DNA of 64,000 bases, taken from Brachionus rotundiformis (Eukaryota; Rotifera; Eurotatoria; Ploima; Brachionidae). The notes under the pieces were generated by a model, which saw only the letters and a program-made list of their open reading frames with translations, was not told the DNA's origin and did not search any database. Location: assembly GCA_016802295.1 (NCBI GenBank), contig JAESIW010000138.1:4093709-4157708 (forward strand), read 5' to 3'. Numbering within the stretch: the stretch's first letter is position 1; each line of letters begins with the position of its first letter. Positions 48,341-60,600 of the stretch are shown piece after piece. The position numbers and the translations under genes were made by a program.

Positions 48341-49815
48341 AGTAGTAGAAGATGCTGTGGGGATTTTGTCCCGAGTAGTAGCGACAGTAGACGCTCTACT
48401 TTAACAGCCTTAGACCATTTTATGGCAATTTTAAATATATAAATAGTTTATGTTAATTACAATATAAATATAGAATTGTAAAATTGCTCCCAAAATAATT
48501 TCTCTAAAAATAGTATTTGTTTTAAATAATTAAATAATAATTTTACAGAAAATCTAAAAGTTTATCTATTCGGTTTTTGAATAAGTTCGTGTTGGTTATA
48601 CTTCTGGTACCCGAGTCAAGAGTGTTCCAATAACCAGCTGTTCGATTGGTAAAAAAGTGATGCCTAACGCCACAGTTTCTTACAAGCTGACGCTCGATCG
48701 CTAACTGGCCTCGTCTTGTGCCACCAGCTGGGCTGTTTAAAGCATTGGATGCTAGTAACTGGTTTCCATGTATCAGTTCAACTTGATCGTGATGGTGATG
48801 AATCTTATGCAACTGGATAAGGTCACCACGTCTCCGTCTTTCTTCGAGTGTCGTCCACCCAAGAGCTTCTCTTCTCTCTTCGTACCGTTTTGACTTAAGC
48901 TCAGGTACCAGTTTTGAGAACTTCCTCTGCACACGTTCAAGAATATCGATATCTCCTCGTCGATACGGATTCCAAGCGCTGACTGCAAATTCTAGATGTG
49001 GCCTTATGAAAGACTTAAATAGCAGATTTACAAGATGTTTTGAGAAGTAGGTAAATGTATTTTTAATTCTGCTTGCTACCATCGTGGCCCTTGCGGCTGC
49101 TCTTTTAGATTGCTCCCCTGACTTGAGATCACTGGTGATAATGATTCCCAAATCTCTCTCTTTGATTGATTTGGCAAGAGATTTGCCTTCCATTTTATAA
49201 TCATGGTGATTGTTGTTTGCTCCAAAATGCATAACGACGCACTTGTTTAAGTTGAAGTCCATTTTCCAAAATTTTGACCACTCAGTTAAACTATCAAGGT
49301 CTTTTTGAATCACTGCATGATCTTCAGCAGATAAAACGGTGTTCATGAGCTTTGTGTCATCTGCATAAAGTTTGCAGACTGATTTACAGAGATCTGGTAA
49401 GTCATTGACATAGATAACGAAAAGAAGAGGACCTAGAACAGAACCTTGAGGGACACCACTGGTTACCATTTTCCATTCGGATACGGCATTACCAATTACA
49501 ACACGTTGTTTTCGACCTATCAGGAAAGAACGAATCCAGTTGATAATAACGATGGGGATTCCATAGGCAAACAATTTAACAAGCAGTAGTTCATGAGAAA
49601 CCTTATCAAAAGCCTTGGAGAAGTCAAGGTAGATCACATCGGCAGGTTGTCTACGACTCATAGCATCTGTAAGAAAATCTACCGTTTCAAGTAAGTTGGT
49701 GACACAAGATTTATTTGCTACAAAGCCATGTTGTTTATTCGAAAGCAAATTTTTTGAGACGAGATGCTTGACAATGTAGTCTTTGATTAGTGATTCAAGT
49801 ACTTTACAAGGAACC
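48341..49815 (-). mobile_element. 5'-truncated CR1-type LINE with open reverse transcriptase
   Basis: The coding part runs from about 49815 to the stop at 48543 without interruption (about 425 codons). It covers the RT from PCKVLESLIKD through KQHGFV, YLDFSKAFDKVSH, SGVPQGSVLGPLLFVIYVND and the catalytic YADD to the C-terminal LERVQRKFSKL, EERRRRGDLIQLHKI and FKNRIDK blocks. The endonuclease and ORF1 are missing: homology stops abruptly at 49815, the usual 5' truncation. After the stop come about 200 bp of 3' untranslated sequence and a triplet tail. The open frame shows that this insertion is recent, but the copy cannot move by itself. Confidence 0.9.
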
Positions 49816-50955
49816 GAATATTATAACCTAAAAGAGTTATTTCATTGACTAATATTATTTCATTAATTAATATTATTAAAAATTGAATGCTTAAATGTTG
49901 TAAATTTCAACATTGATCTCTTGATCACAAAGCAATTTATTTATAAAATTACTTTCTTAGCTTTAAAAAATTTCAATAGTTAATAATTAATTAATTAAAT
50001 TGCTGTAAATTTTGTTTAAAAAAAAAACTTTATAATATTAATATTTTTTGTTCTTTTTTTAAATAAATTTTTAAAAAATGTATGCTAACTTAATTACTAA
50101 ATTGAGCTCATGTTTGTAAAATGGTCAGTGGATAAATGCCAAATTCTGAAAGTAGATTGGAAAACAAAATTTAGAAATATAGCTCAATTTTTAAATATAT
50201 TCATTCATCATTTACATTTATTTAAAATCTTATAAAACAAACCAATATCTAAAAAAGTTCAAATTTGATATTATAGAATCTTTGGTAAAATTTAATTTAT
50301 ATTTTTATCAAAAAGTGATCAATGAAAACTTAATCACAATAAATGAATGTACTCAAATCCAAACGAGGAAGGCTTATTTCTTTTCAAACCAAGTTAAATT
50401 AAAAACTGTTTATTTGTTTGAATTAATTAAAAAATTATTAAGAGAAAATAGGAAACAGTAGGATCCCATCTATGGTAAATGAAGTATGAGACAAAAGACA
50501 AAAATGAATCTTATTCTTAAATATTTGATTTTTTTACTATTCAAATTTAAAATTATATTTATTAAGTTTAATTAATTCAGCTTGTTGAATTAACTTAAGT
50601 ATTTTAATTGAATTTAATCTTTTATTAAATAATTTCATTTGAAAAACAAATTCTACAAAAGCATAATCATAATAGAAAATTTCAATAAATTATTAAACAA
50701 ACTTGTTTTTCATTTTTAAAATGTTACTATTGTAAGTTTAAATTTTAAAGATGAAAAATTTTAAATCTAACAAAAGACAAAAACTCATTTAAAAATGTTG
50801 CTAGCGTTTTTTAATTACGTACACATTTACGTTGCTAAGCTCAATACTTTAATTTATATGAATTATTTTATAATATTTGAGCATAATCTTATTCACAGTT
50901 TAATTTGTTCAATGCTTTTTTTTGTTTAATATCCCATTTGTCTTGACAAAAAAAT
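49816..50955. other. Intergenic region upstream of NEK11
   Basis: AT-rich; no gene. 49864-49970 repeats sequence also found at 46767-46810 and 47013-47083. 50458-50478 is a 21-base word that recurs inverted at 54574-54594. Confidence 0.5.
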
Positions 50956-53900
50956 ATGCCACCGCCTAGAGACATAAAAAAGTCATCCAGCATAAACGAT
51001 GACGATAAACGTGTCCTGGCCAATCGTTATCGTGTTGAAAAAAAGCTTGGTAGTGGCAACTATGGAACAGCTTTTTTGGTCAAAGATCTAAAAACAAACG
51101 AGCTGTAACATTAATTAAAATTTAACTAAAACTATTTATAAACTGAGAAAAAAGAAAAGTTCTCAAGGAGGTCAGTGTAGGAGACATGCAACCAGATGAA
51201 TCAATCGAATCAGTCCATGAAGCTAATCTCCTATCCAAATTGGACAACCCCTATATCCTAAAATACTATGACAGCCTTTTGGATGGAGAATATTTTTGCA
51301 TAGTCACTGAATACTGTGAAGGCGGCGATTTGGATATTAGGTTTAAAAAATTAAAAAAGGAACACAAACGTTTGTCTGAGGAGACTATTCTAGATTGGAC
51401 TGTCCAACTTCTTACAGCAGTAAATTACATGCATTCAAGGCGAATTTTGCACCGGGATTTAAAAGCACGGAACATTTTCCTTAAAAATGAAATGATAAAA
51501 ATTGGTGACTTTGGCATATCGCGAATTCTCCAAGGCACAATGGACATGGCACAGACTTTTACCGGAACACCGTACTACATGAGTCCTGAGGTTCTGAAAC
51601 ACGAAGGCTACAACTCTAAATCAGACATATGGTCAATCGGGTGCCTTCTCTACGAAATGTGTACATATGAACATGCGTTCGAAGGCCAGGGGCTAATGGG
51701 AGTCATGTACAAAATTGTGGAAGGAAAGGTTCCAGAACTGCCAACTTGTTATTCAAAAGAACTGAATTTTATTTTAAAAAAGTGAATTTTAAAGTCCATT
51801 TATAAAGAAATTCTTGTAATAAATTTAAGGATATTTCGGAAGGATCCAGCCACTAGGCCATCAGCTATCGAGCTTCTTAGAGAACCATTTATATCCAATC
51901 ACATAAGATCAATGATCAAAAGACTAGAAGCGACCAAACTAGATGACCCAGAGAGCACTTTGACAATAAGAAATGATCGAAGTGAAATAGCCAGAGCTTT
52001 GTAAAGCAAAGTATTTAATTGATTTTTTATGGTTATGGTTTCTTTTTAGAAGTACCAAGGTATCATTGAAAGATTTACAAATGCAGAGACAAACGATTCT
52101 ACCTCCGATTACAGCTACTGAAATTGTTCAACCAGCAGACGATGACGATGTACAGATAGGCAACATGAAACAGACCAGACCTAGAACCTCGTACATTTCG
52201 TCCAATTTGCCTGAGAAAGATTTAACACCCAAGGAAAAAATGATGCTAAATAAACTAAAAAAGGCTGATGAAGAAGGTGCCAAAATGAGGTAGGTACATT
52301 AAATTTAAAAAAATTTATTTTTTTTAAATCTTTAAATTTATTTAGCTTATTAGCGCAGCAAAATTATGAAGAAAGAATGTTTAGAGAGTCGATTAGACGC
52401 GAAGCGACTTTCAATTCTTCGGTAAGTTTATGATTAGTTTAAGATTCAATTGAATGACCATTATATTCTATTAATTTTAAGGGCTTTTAAGACACATATT
52501 TTTATTCTAAAATTTTATTTAGATATTTTCAAAATTACGATTTAATAAAAAGACGAGACATTTTTTAAGAGTCAAAGATTAATTTAATTGAAGATTTTTT
52601 AAAATTTGGAACAATAAGAAAATTTATTTTCTTTAGTTTTAACAATTTATTTTTTTTATTTAATCAAATTAAATTTAAGATAATGCTCGGATTTTGAAAA
52701 TTTTTACATTTCACTTAGATAAAAACGAGTTAAAAATTATATAATCATCTAAAAATAACGCAGTCAAAAACTAAACATGAAAAATTTAATTATTAAATTT
52801 TTAAAATTTTTATATTTGTACATTTAAACATTGAATGGACAGTTAAACCGTCCTGGACTAATTAGTCAATATAAAATGTATTTTAAAGATACTACATGAT
52901 TACCAATCTTTGAAATTTGGTCAATTTTTTCCTCCGAAAAATGAAGGATGGTATCAGCTTTACTGGCAAGCTAAATATTTGTCACCAGTACAATAAAAAA
53001 TTGTTTGTTTTTGACTAGTTTACTGTGAATATATAGTAAACATTTAGTTACTCTAAGGGTCAGCACTTTTAAATTATTTAATCCCAATTTGGATTTTGAA
53101 CTATTAACCAGTCCATGCTACGAATTAATTTGGTAAATGTTTTCTTTTAAAATGCTGTTGTGGGAACCCTAAAAATTTAGCGCAATTTTTAGTCTCCCCG
53201 TATAGTTAAAGAGTTAATGGTAAACTTCAAAGCTATAAAACTTCTTGGAATAGTTTTTTATACTTTTTTTTAACGAATAGGTTTTAAATTATAATAATTA
53301 AGAATTAACTTTTATGATAGATGCAGCTTCGCTGCGCAAATGGTACTCGCCTTTTGCTCGCAAAAGTTTCCCCCAATTTTTTGGGCGAAGGAAAGCTTGG
53401 CTTCGCCTCGCTTTCAAATGTTCTAATTTCTTTAATTTAATAATTGAAAGATAAAGTAGCTGTTACTTTTAGGCTCTTTTTCTAATAGTTTTAAGTTTTG
53501 TTGATTTAAAAAAAACAAAATAAATAAACACTTAAACAATAATATTAATAATAATAATAATAAAAATTTTGATTGAATAAATTAAATTTTTTTAGATATC
53601 AATTCCAACATAAAATTTAAGATTTAAAAAAAACATAACAATTCTGAATAGATCTTATTTAGAAGTATAGCCGAGGTTTTTAGAGGTAACTATAATGTTT
53701 ACCAAAGATTATTAAGTAAGAATTTGTCTTGATTGCCCAATATTATATTATTAAACTTTAATTTATTTATTTACATAAATAAAAGATTAAAATCATATTT
53801 TCTAGATCAAACATTATAATCCATTGTTAAATCAGAACAAAAATATCAACTATGACACCATCATAAATTCACAGTTAAATCAAACAAGGCCTTCTCGTGG

Positions 53901-55141
53901 GGTGCCCAAAGCCGAAATATACGAGTCATTCGATGAAGAGGATGAAGGAACATTGCTCCAAACTGTACAGAATTTTGCAACATGTAAAAATAAAAGCAAC
54001 AAAACTTTATCAAAGCCAAATGAGGACTCTCGTCCTATTCGCCCACTTAAAAAAAGAATCGAAAATGCTTTTGATGACCAAGGAATCCCATATGATCCAG
54101 AGCTGACTAATGAATACTATCAAAATGATTTTGAAGTGGACGATTCTTCTCCTGAACGAAAGCCAAGATCTTCAATAAATTCCCTTAGTAAAACAATCGC
54201 TTATAATCGAAAAGCAACTACCGCTGGTCCGTCCAGAAAAGCATTAAATGGTGGTATTTTACGAAATCCGAATTCTTCTGTGCGATTTAGTCTCTCAATG
54301 TCAAATACCTACGGTGGATCATCTGGGCATAATGAATATGCTGAATTGTTAAACCATATGCAAAATGCGTTGTTGGATGATAGGGGTAATGAAACATTTG
54401 GCGATGATTCAAAGACAAGCGTATTTGGTTCCAACGCCAAATATACCAAAATTCAAAATTTAAAAAAGTAAATTTAGACTCAGTTTAAAGAGAGTTTGTC
54501 AAGCTCAAATTTAAATTATGATGAAGGCAGAGCTGATAGTGACTGTTCTCTGAACATAGTCTACAAACCACAGTTACCATAGATGGGATCCTACTTTTTC
54601 TCATCTTCGCAAGTCTAGCTTGCTAGCTTGTTGTAACTTATATTATTATTATTATAATTATTAAATTAAAAAAAATATCCTTTAATTTGTTGAATTGAAG
54701 TAAAGTCTAGATCAATTGAAATGTAATATTAGTGTTATCTATAAATACTAAAAGTTGTTTAATTGTGATTTGAAAAAAATGCAATTTTTCAATTAAAAAT
54801 AAGAAAAATTTAAACGATAATATGGAATATTGAATTAGTTAAGAATTTAAAAAAAATTTTAGTATAAAATTTTAAATGTAGTGTCTGCTAAACCAGCTGA
54901 CATGCTCATTAAATTTCAAAGGTTTGATAAAATTAAAATAAATTTTGTTTTTAGACAAGCAAAGAGGCTTTTGGGAGATAGTTATGAAAGAGTATATGAA
55001 TATTTAAGAGAAAATAGATTTGGAAGTAGACGAGGCATTTTGGACGAAAGCAAAATAATCGAGGAATCAAAACAATTGGCAAGTAATCCAAATGCCTGCT
55101 TTTTAGTCGATCAGCTTTTGTTTCTAGAAGAATCACCTTAA
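50956..55141 (+). CDS. Nek11: NEK11-type serine/threonine kinase (7 exons)
   Basis: Exons 50956-51104, 51155-51781, 51830-52000, 52050-52289, 52346-52421, 53806-54467, 54955-55141; 703 aa (human 645). Short introns are 48-56 nt, the last two 1384 and 487 nt. NEK11 is a NIMA-related kinase linked to the G2/M DNA-damage checkpoint. Seen here: glycine loop LGSGNYGTAFLV, the Lys in KVLKEVSVGD (residue 54, restored only by the exon 1-2 join), HRDLKARN (149-156), IGDFGIS with Asp168, GTPYYMSPE, and KDPATRPSAIELL closing the kinase domain. A coiled segment (LTPKEKMMLNKLKKADEEGAK) and an acidic low-complexity region follow. The end block AKRLLGDSYERVYEYL...NACFLVDQLLFLEE matches the C terminus of vertebrate NEK11 and separates it from other NEKs. 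All catalytic residues are present. A retroelement-like insert lies in intron 6. Confidence 0.94.
53310..53425. repeat. GC-rich hairpin island in NEK11 intron 5
   Basis: In otherwise AT-rich intron DNA this segment carries several short hairpins: GCAGCTTCGCTGC, CTTTTGCTCGCAAAAG and GAAAGC..GGCTTCGCC..GCTTTC. No coding frame. Possibly the end of a mobile element. Confidence 0.4.
54530..54665 (+). repeat. Retroelement 3' end with ATT tail in NEK11 intron 6
   Basis: A more GC-balanced segment (GGCAGAGCTGATAGTGACTG ... TTGTTGTAACTTAT) ending in ATTATTATTATTATAATTATT. The triplet tail and sudden base change are typical of SINE or LINE 3' ends. It holds TTACCATAGATGGGATCCTAC (54574-54594), whose exact reverse complement is at 50458-50478. 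Confidence 0.5.
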
Positions 55142-57398
55142 ATGAATTATTTTTTATTTTTTTTATTTTTTAAAGCATGGTCAATTAAAAGATATCATTT
55201 TTTTTATATGATGTGAAAAAAAAAGTTTTTATTTTAAAATTAAATAAATTATTATGCATTATAATATGTATAATTTTTATTTAGAGTGCCGATTCTTGGT
55301 TGATGCTAGTTGTGTTTTTCAGAATCAAATTCCAAACTGTGAAACTCTTATACCTATAATTTATTAAGCCTATTTAGAATTTAAAATGTTACATCATGGC
55401 TACGAACAGTTTATAGTCACTCTTGGTTAAACTAGACTCAAACCAGATATTTAAGAACGAATTTTGTCAAGAAATATTACTTAAGAGGAAATATCATTTA
55501 AGAAAACAGATAATAGATAGTTTCAATAAGAAAGACTAAAATTGTCTCCTAAGATTAAATTTTTTGACTAAACTTTAGTTTTTGAAGAATTGTTTACCAA
55601 TGGAATAATCCTTTGAAGTATTTTATAGGTTCAAAAACAAAATAAAACAATTGAAGTGCAATCGGTATGCATCCGACCATGATCCAGTGTATTGTTCTAC
55701 AGTCACTATTTTTAAAGATATAATTTTTTTGAAAATAACTTATTTTTTAAAGAGTATAATTTTAAAAATTTTAAAATAAAGAAAAAGAAATTGGCTAATT
55801 CTTGAAGATTCATAATCTCAAAAAATTCATAATTTTCGGTCACTCTTAATACTAATTTTAAAATAAAACTACTTTTTTATAGAAATGATAATTAATTAGT
55901 TAAATAACAAAATCAACACCATTATCATGGCTTTGAATCAATCCTTAATTAATTACGAGTTTAGTTTCTTAAAGATTTAATTTAATTAAATTTTTAAAAG
56001 TATTTTAACAGAAAAAGTTAAATTTTAAACTTAAAAAAGACTAGTAAGTTTAATGGACAAAAATATTTGGCAAACTTTATTATATTTTTTTTCTTACTCT
56101 AATTTTTTTATAAAAAATTTCAATACAATACTTTTTGTCTAAATTGTAATTTTAATTATTTTTAAATTCAGTATGCTAATATTTTTAAAATAAAGTAATT
56201 TTCTCATACTTTCTTTAAAATAAATCTTCTTAAAATTTATTTTAAAATTAAATATTTAATTACTTTTTAGCTTTTCTTAAGTAAAAAAGAGAATGAGATT
56301 AAAAATAATAAATAAATATATTAATTTAATAATATAAATAATAATAAAAGCAAGGGAAGCCTTTGTCGACTGCACTGCATTTATACGATAGGTAGCATAG
56401 AATAAATGAGGTAAAAATATTATTATATAATTTACATTTATAATTTTCACGCTTGGTTCAGTTTATAGTACTTAACTTTCAAAAAGATCAAGACAATCTC
56501 TTATCTTTAAGAATTATTACAAATTTTTCGTAGGAATTTGTTTTTGGACATTTTCGAGGTAGTTACTATTCTTAGCGATGAAGGAAATTCTCAAGATGAG
56601 ATCTGACCTATACACAATTCTGAACAAAACTGATATGATAGCTGATTCAGTCCGTCATAAGAAGTTTAAAGAAAGTGATTAGTGATTTATTATCATCATA
56701 TGTTTTTCAAATAGTCTTCAGTTTTTGGTAAATATATATTCCATAAGGTAAGTTGGTTAATCAAAAAATTTTAATTAATTTTTAGTTTTATTTTAGGTTT
56801 AAAGAAAACGAGATTATTAATGGTTTATAATTAACTAAAAATTTTAATTTTTTTTATATTTTTTAAAGTTTATATTAATTGACTATTTAGTGTTATTTTT
56901 TTTTTTTTTAAATTTCTATTATATCTAATGAATATTTTAGCATCTAAAAGCAAACATTTTGACTACCAGGGGGCTCAAAAATCTAGCTGATTTTTTAAAT
57001 AAGTTAAGAGCTACCTTTCAATATCCATTAATTATTAATATTTAAATTTTTAAATGCTTGACTATTTCGATTTGTTTTTAATACCAAATGTAAAAACTGT
57101 TAATCAAAAAGCTCTCGATTTTTTACCACAGGCTAAGAAGAACTTTTTTTACGAGTTTAGTAAGGCCTTAATAATTTAAGCTTAATTAAGCCTAAAATCA
57201 ATTTGTACATATATTTTTTTCTGTGTATCAAGCTATTTTAATTATTTAAGAAACTTGAACTTTTATTTCAATAATTTGTTAAAATCATTAATTAAATCAA
57301 TATTCGAGGGTTGAAAATTTTCAAGTAACATAATTATTTGAATTATTGATTTTAAGCTTTTGAATTTTATTGTCTTGGTAAAAAATATTAAAAAAATT
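55142..57398. other. Intergenic region between NEK11 and ENY2
   Basis: AT-rich; no gene recognised. The longest frame with a coding-like mix is about 36 codons from 56578. No repeat or RNA gene identified. Confidence 0.45.
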
Positions 57399-57689
57399 AT
57401 GGCAGAAATGCAAGAGGATATGATTAGAAACTCGATTAATGCGAAATTAATCGAAAGTGGTGAAATACAGCGCTTAAGAGAGGCTCTGCATCTTAGACTG
57501 GTTGAATGTGGTTGGACCAAAGAAGTCACTGCTCATTGCCATGACATGATCAAAGACCGAGGCCTCGAAAACATATCTGTCGACGAAATGGTTGCAGAGT
57601 TGGTACTAAAGCTTCAATCTCTTGTTCCGAATACAGTCAAAAAAGAACTACTTGAAAGTATCAGATTATTTTTAGCTAAACAAATTTGA
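57399..57689 (+). CDS. Eny2: ENY2 (Sus1), SAGA/TREX-2 transcription and mRNA export factor
   Basis: An intronless frame of 96 aa (human 101). The start is the ATG giving MAEMQEDMIRNSIN, matching the family's N-terminal length; upstream codons in frame have no Met. ENY2 is a small all-helical protein in the SAGA deubiquitinase module and in TREX-2 at the nuclear pore. Visible blocks: INAKLIESGE..RL, LRLVECGWTKEVTAHCHDMI, DRGLENISVDEMVAEL and LVPNTVKKELLESIRLFL, in the order of human ENY2. A polyA signal AATAAA begins two bases after the stop (57691-57696), so the 3' UTR is very short. In many species this gene has introns; here none is needed. It follows NEK11 by 2.3 kb on the same strand. Confidence 0.95.
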   Translation: MAEMQEDMIRNSINAKLIESGEIQRLREALHLRLVECGWTKEVTAHCHDMIKDRGLENISVDEMVAELVLKLQSLVPNTVKKELLESIRLFLAKQI

Positions 57690-60600
57690 AAATAAAATAA
57701 AGAATTTAAATAAACTCTTTCTCTAATCTAATTTTTTATGCAGATAAATGATCAATTAGTGAAATATTGATTGATAAGTTGATTTGATACACATTTAAGA
57801 TTTAAAGTTAAAATAAATTTGGGCTAAAATAATAAATATTTGATATCATATCAAGATTTAGACACTACTTTCCTTACGAATCGAAATACCATCTTATCAA
57901 GTTTATGTGTTTCATGTTCATCTTTATTCAGGAAAGATCATTCTCAATAAATATTGATTATTGTACTGATACACTTGAAAATTGCTTTATTACTTTATCT
58001 TATCTATTTTTAATTATTTATTAGCAAACAATTTCCGCTTTAAAACCAATCTAATAAATTAAATAATAAACAAACTTGAAATTAGTTTTTATATTATTTT
58101 ATATATTTTAATTTTTTCAATTTAAAAAAAAACACTATGAAGACGATTTCTATAATATGTTTTAATAAAAATTTATTTATTCAAAAAAGAAAACATGTTT
58201 ACATGATTAAAAATCTAAATCAAAGGTGAATTTTGAGACTAATGGACTTGAAGATCTATAAAATAAATATATTTTGTTATAAAATGTTTATTTTGTTTAA
58301 CATATACTTAATAAAATGTATTTTTTAGCTTTAAATAACCTTGGTAAACTTGCAAAAATATTCACTTTAAAATATTGTTTGGCTTCTTTTGTCATTAACT
58401 GAGTCTTTTCTTCCTAAACCCAAATATTCATCAGGGAATAATTTGTACAAAAATTTAAATTAAAAAAATTAAAATAACAGATGAAAATTATTTGATATTA
58501 TACATGCTATTGTAAACGAAAAATGAGATAAAAGAATTTTTATTTTAGATATTTTTTTTATTTTTTCAGTGCATATTGAACAACTTTAGCTACCTTTTGA
58601 TTGTTTATTTGGCATTATTATTTTTTAATGATTCTTTTCAAATTTTGGAGAAAAAAAATCCTAAAAAAAATAAACCATTTATTTTACACTTTTTTTTTTC
58701 TTTTTTATTTTATTAAATAGAAACTTTTATTATCCACAATAAAATATCAATAATCAAAACAAAAAATTCATTTGAACTAATTAAACTGAATTGAATTCTT
58801 AACAATCTCAAAAAAATATCAATCTAAAATGTATACAAAAGCAAAATTTTATAATAAATAATTTTATTTGGCACTTAATATTTATATAAAATTGGATATT
58901 ACTTGATTTATTATGTATATTAACTTAGCTTTTTTAACTGATTAGTAAATAAACTCGTTTGATAGAAAAAATATATAAATAATATACATTTAATACATAC
59001 TTTGAATATATTTTTATCTATAGTCAGAGATTTATTAAAATAATGAGCAATACTAGACGTAAGCGCGCCTAATTAGATCAATTATTAATTTTTAGTTTAA
59101 TTATCTGTTTTTAATGATTTCAACTGTCCAAAGCGTCATAACGCTTTTAGACGTATTTGCATGATGTGCTTAATGAGATGGTTGTGACGTCTTAAAGTTC
59201 ATGTTTATAATATTTTGAGCTTAAACAAGGCCTGGATTTTTTAAATTACTCTTTAAAAATCTTAATGCCATATCTACTGATTAGATAAATGTCTAATTAG
59301 AATGGCAAATATTTCTATCAGATCTGATAGTTAGGATCCTTCGATTTATGTTTAATTAATTAAAAAAAATAGCTAAATTATTCACACATTTTAAAATAGT
59401 TTATTTATTTTAATTTAATTTAATTTTTATTAATTTAAAAATGAATGAAATTAATATTAGTCTAAAAATGGCATTTGGCTTTGAATTGGTCATGTCTAAA
59501 GAAAAGATCCCTTTTTTCCTATATCTATTGAAATGTCCAAGCATTGATCCCTGATATTTTCTGAGTGAGCCGACCTTTACTTGTGTTATGCTCAAGCATT
59601 CATTTCTAATAACATCTATAAATGCTTAGTAAAATTAATGACTTTATCAAATGTTAAAATTGGAATTTTCTTAATTGATAAAAATGAAGATAACTTTGAT
59701 CGTGTGTTGTTAAAGGGTATGGATGGATTCTGCCTGAAAATTTCAATTACCTAGCTGCGCAATGCTATTCATTTAAAGCTAGCAAGCAGCGCTCAAAGGG
59801 GGAGAAAGAGAATCACATCCTATTACGCAATTACTGATATCAGCTTTGAGAAACAAAAAATTATTTAATCTTTAATTAATTTATTTATGAATCTTATTAG
59901 AATTTTATTTTGTTTCAAAAATTTTTCAGCTTTATTTTTTTTATTTCATAAATACATTATACATTTTAATATTTCAAATGTATAATAGCCAAGTGTGTGA
60001 ATGATGATAAGCTTAGTTTTTAATTAAACACTTTATTCAAAATAAGTTTAAAACAACTGATATTTATAGTCTGATGATGTCACTATACAACAATTGACTG
60101 TAGTTGCTGTTCAAGCTAAAAAACACTGCTGTCTCGAGTAGTTAGAAGGTCTCCACACCTCGCTTTAAATTTACCGAGTGTTCTTCTCCTAGCTTGTTTC
60201 AATAATAAGCAGTGAGTTCAACGTACTTTAGCTCTTCTCCTTTTAGCAATTGTATCTGCCAATCCTGCTGATGAATATTAAACATACCAAGGCAAATTAT
60301 GTCTTTGCCTAGAGAGTAAATTTTCGATTGATTTGCTTTTGTAAGATTTTATGTTTGTTCAGAATATGGAATTCAATGAATCAGTGTACAAACTAGCCCT
60401 CCGAGCCGTTTGCTCGAAATGTAGCAGTGAAAATAAACCTTGAATAAACCACTAACTATTTAGTTATAATTTTGGATTCCATTTAATAAACTTTAAACAA
60501 AATTTGACTGTTTTGATTATTGTTTGGCTAAATCCCTGAAGTCAAAAGCTAAGACTTTACATAATGTTTGAATAACGAGCTCGACCATGTACTAATCAAT

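Noticed and set aside
47771..48442. Open frame running through the N block
   Set aside because: It consists almost wholly of unknown bases.
54881..54954. Possible additional NEK11 exon reading VSAKPADMLIKFQ in frame with the last exon
   Set aside because: Its phase does not fit exon 6, while exon 6 joins the AG at 54954 in frame and continues the conserved NEK11 end block directly. It might be used in a minor transcript, but nothing supports that.
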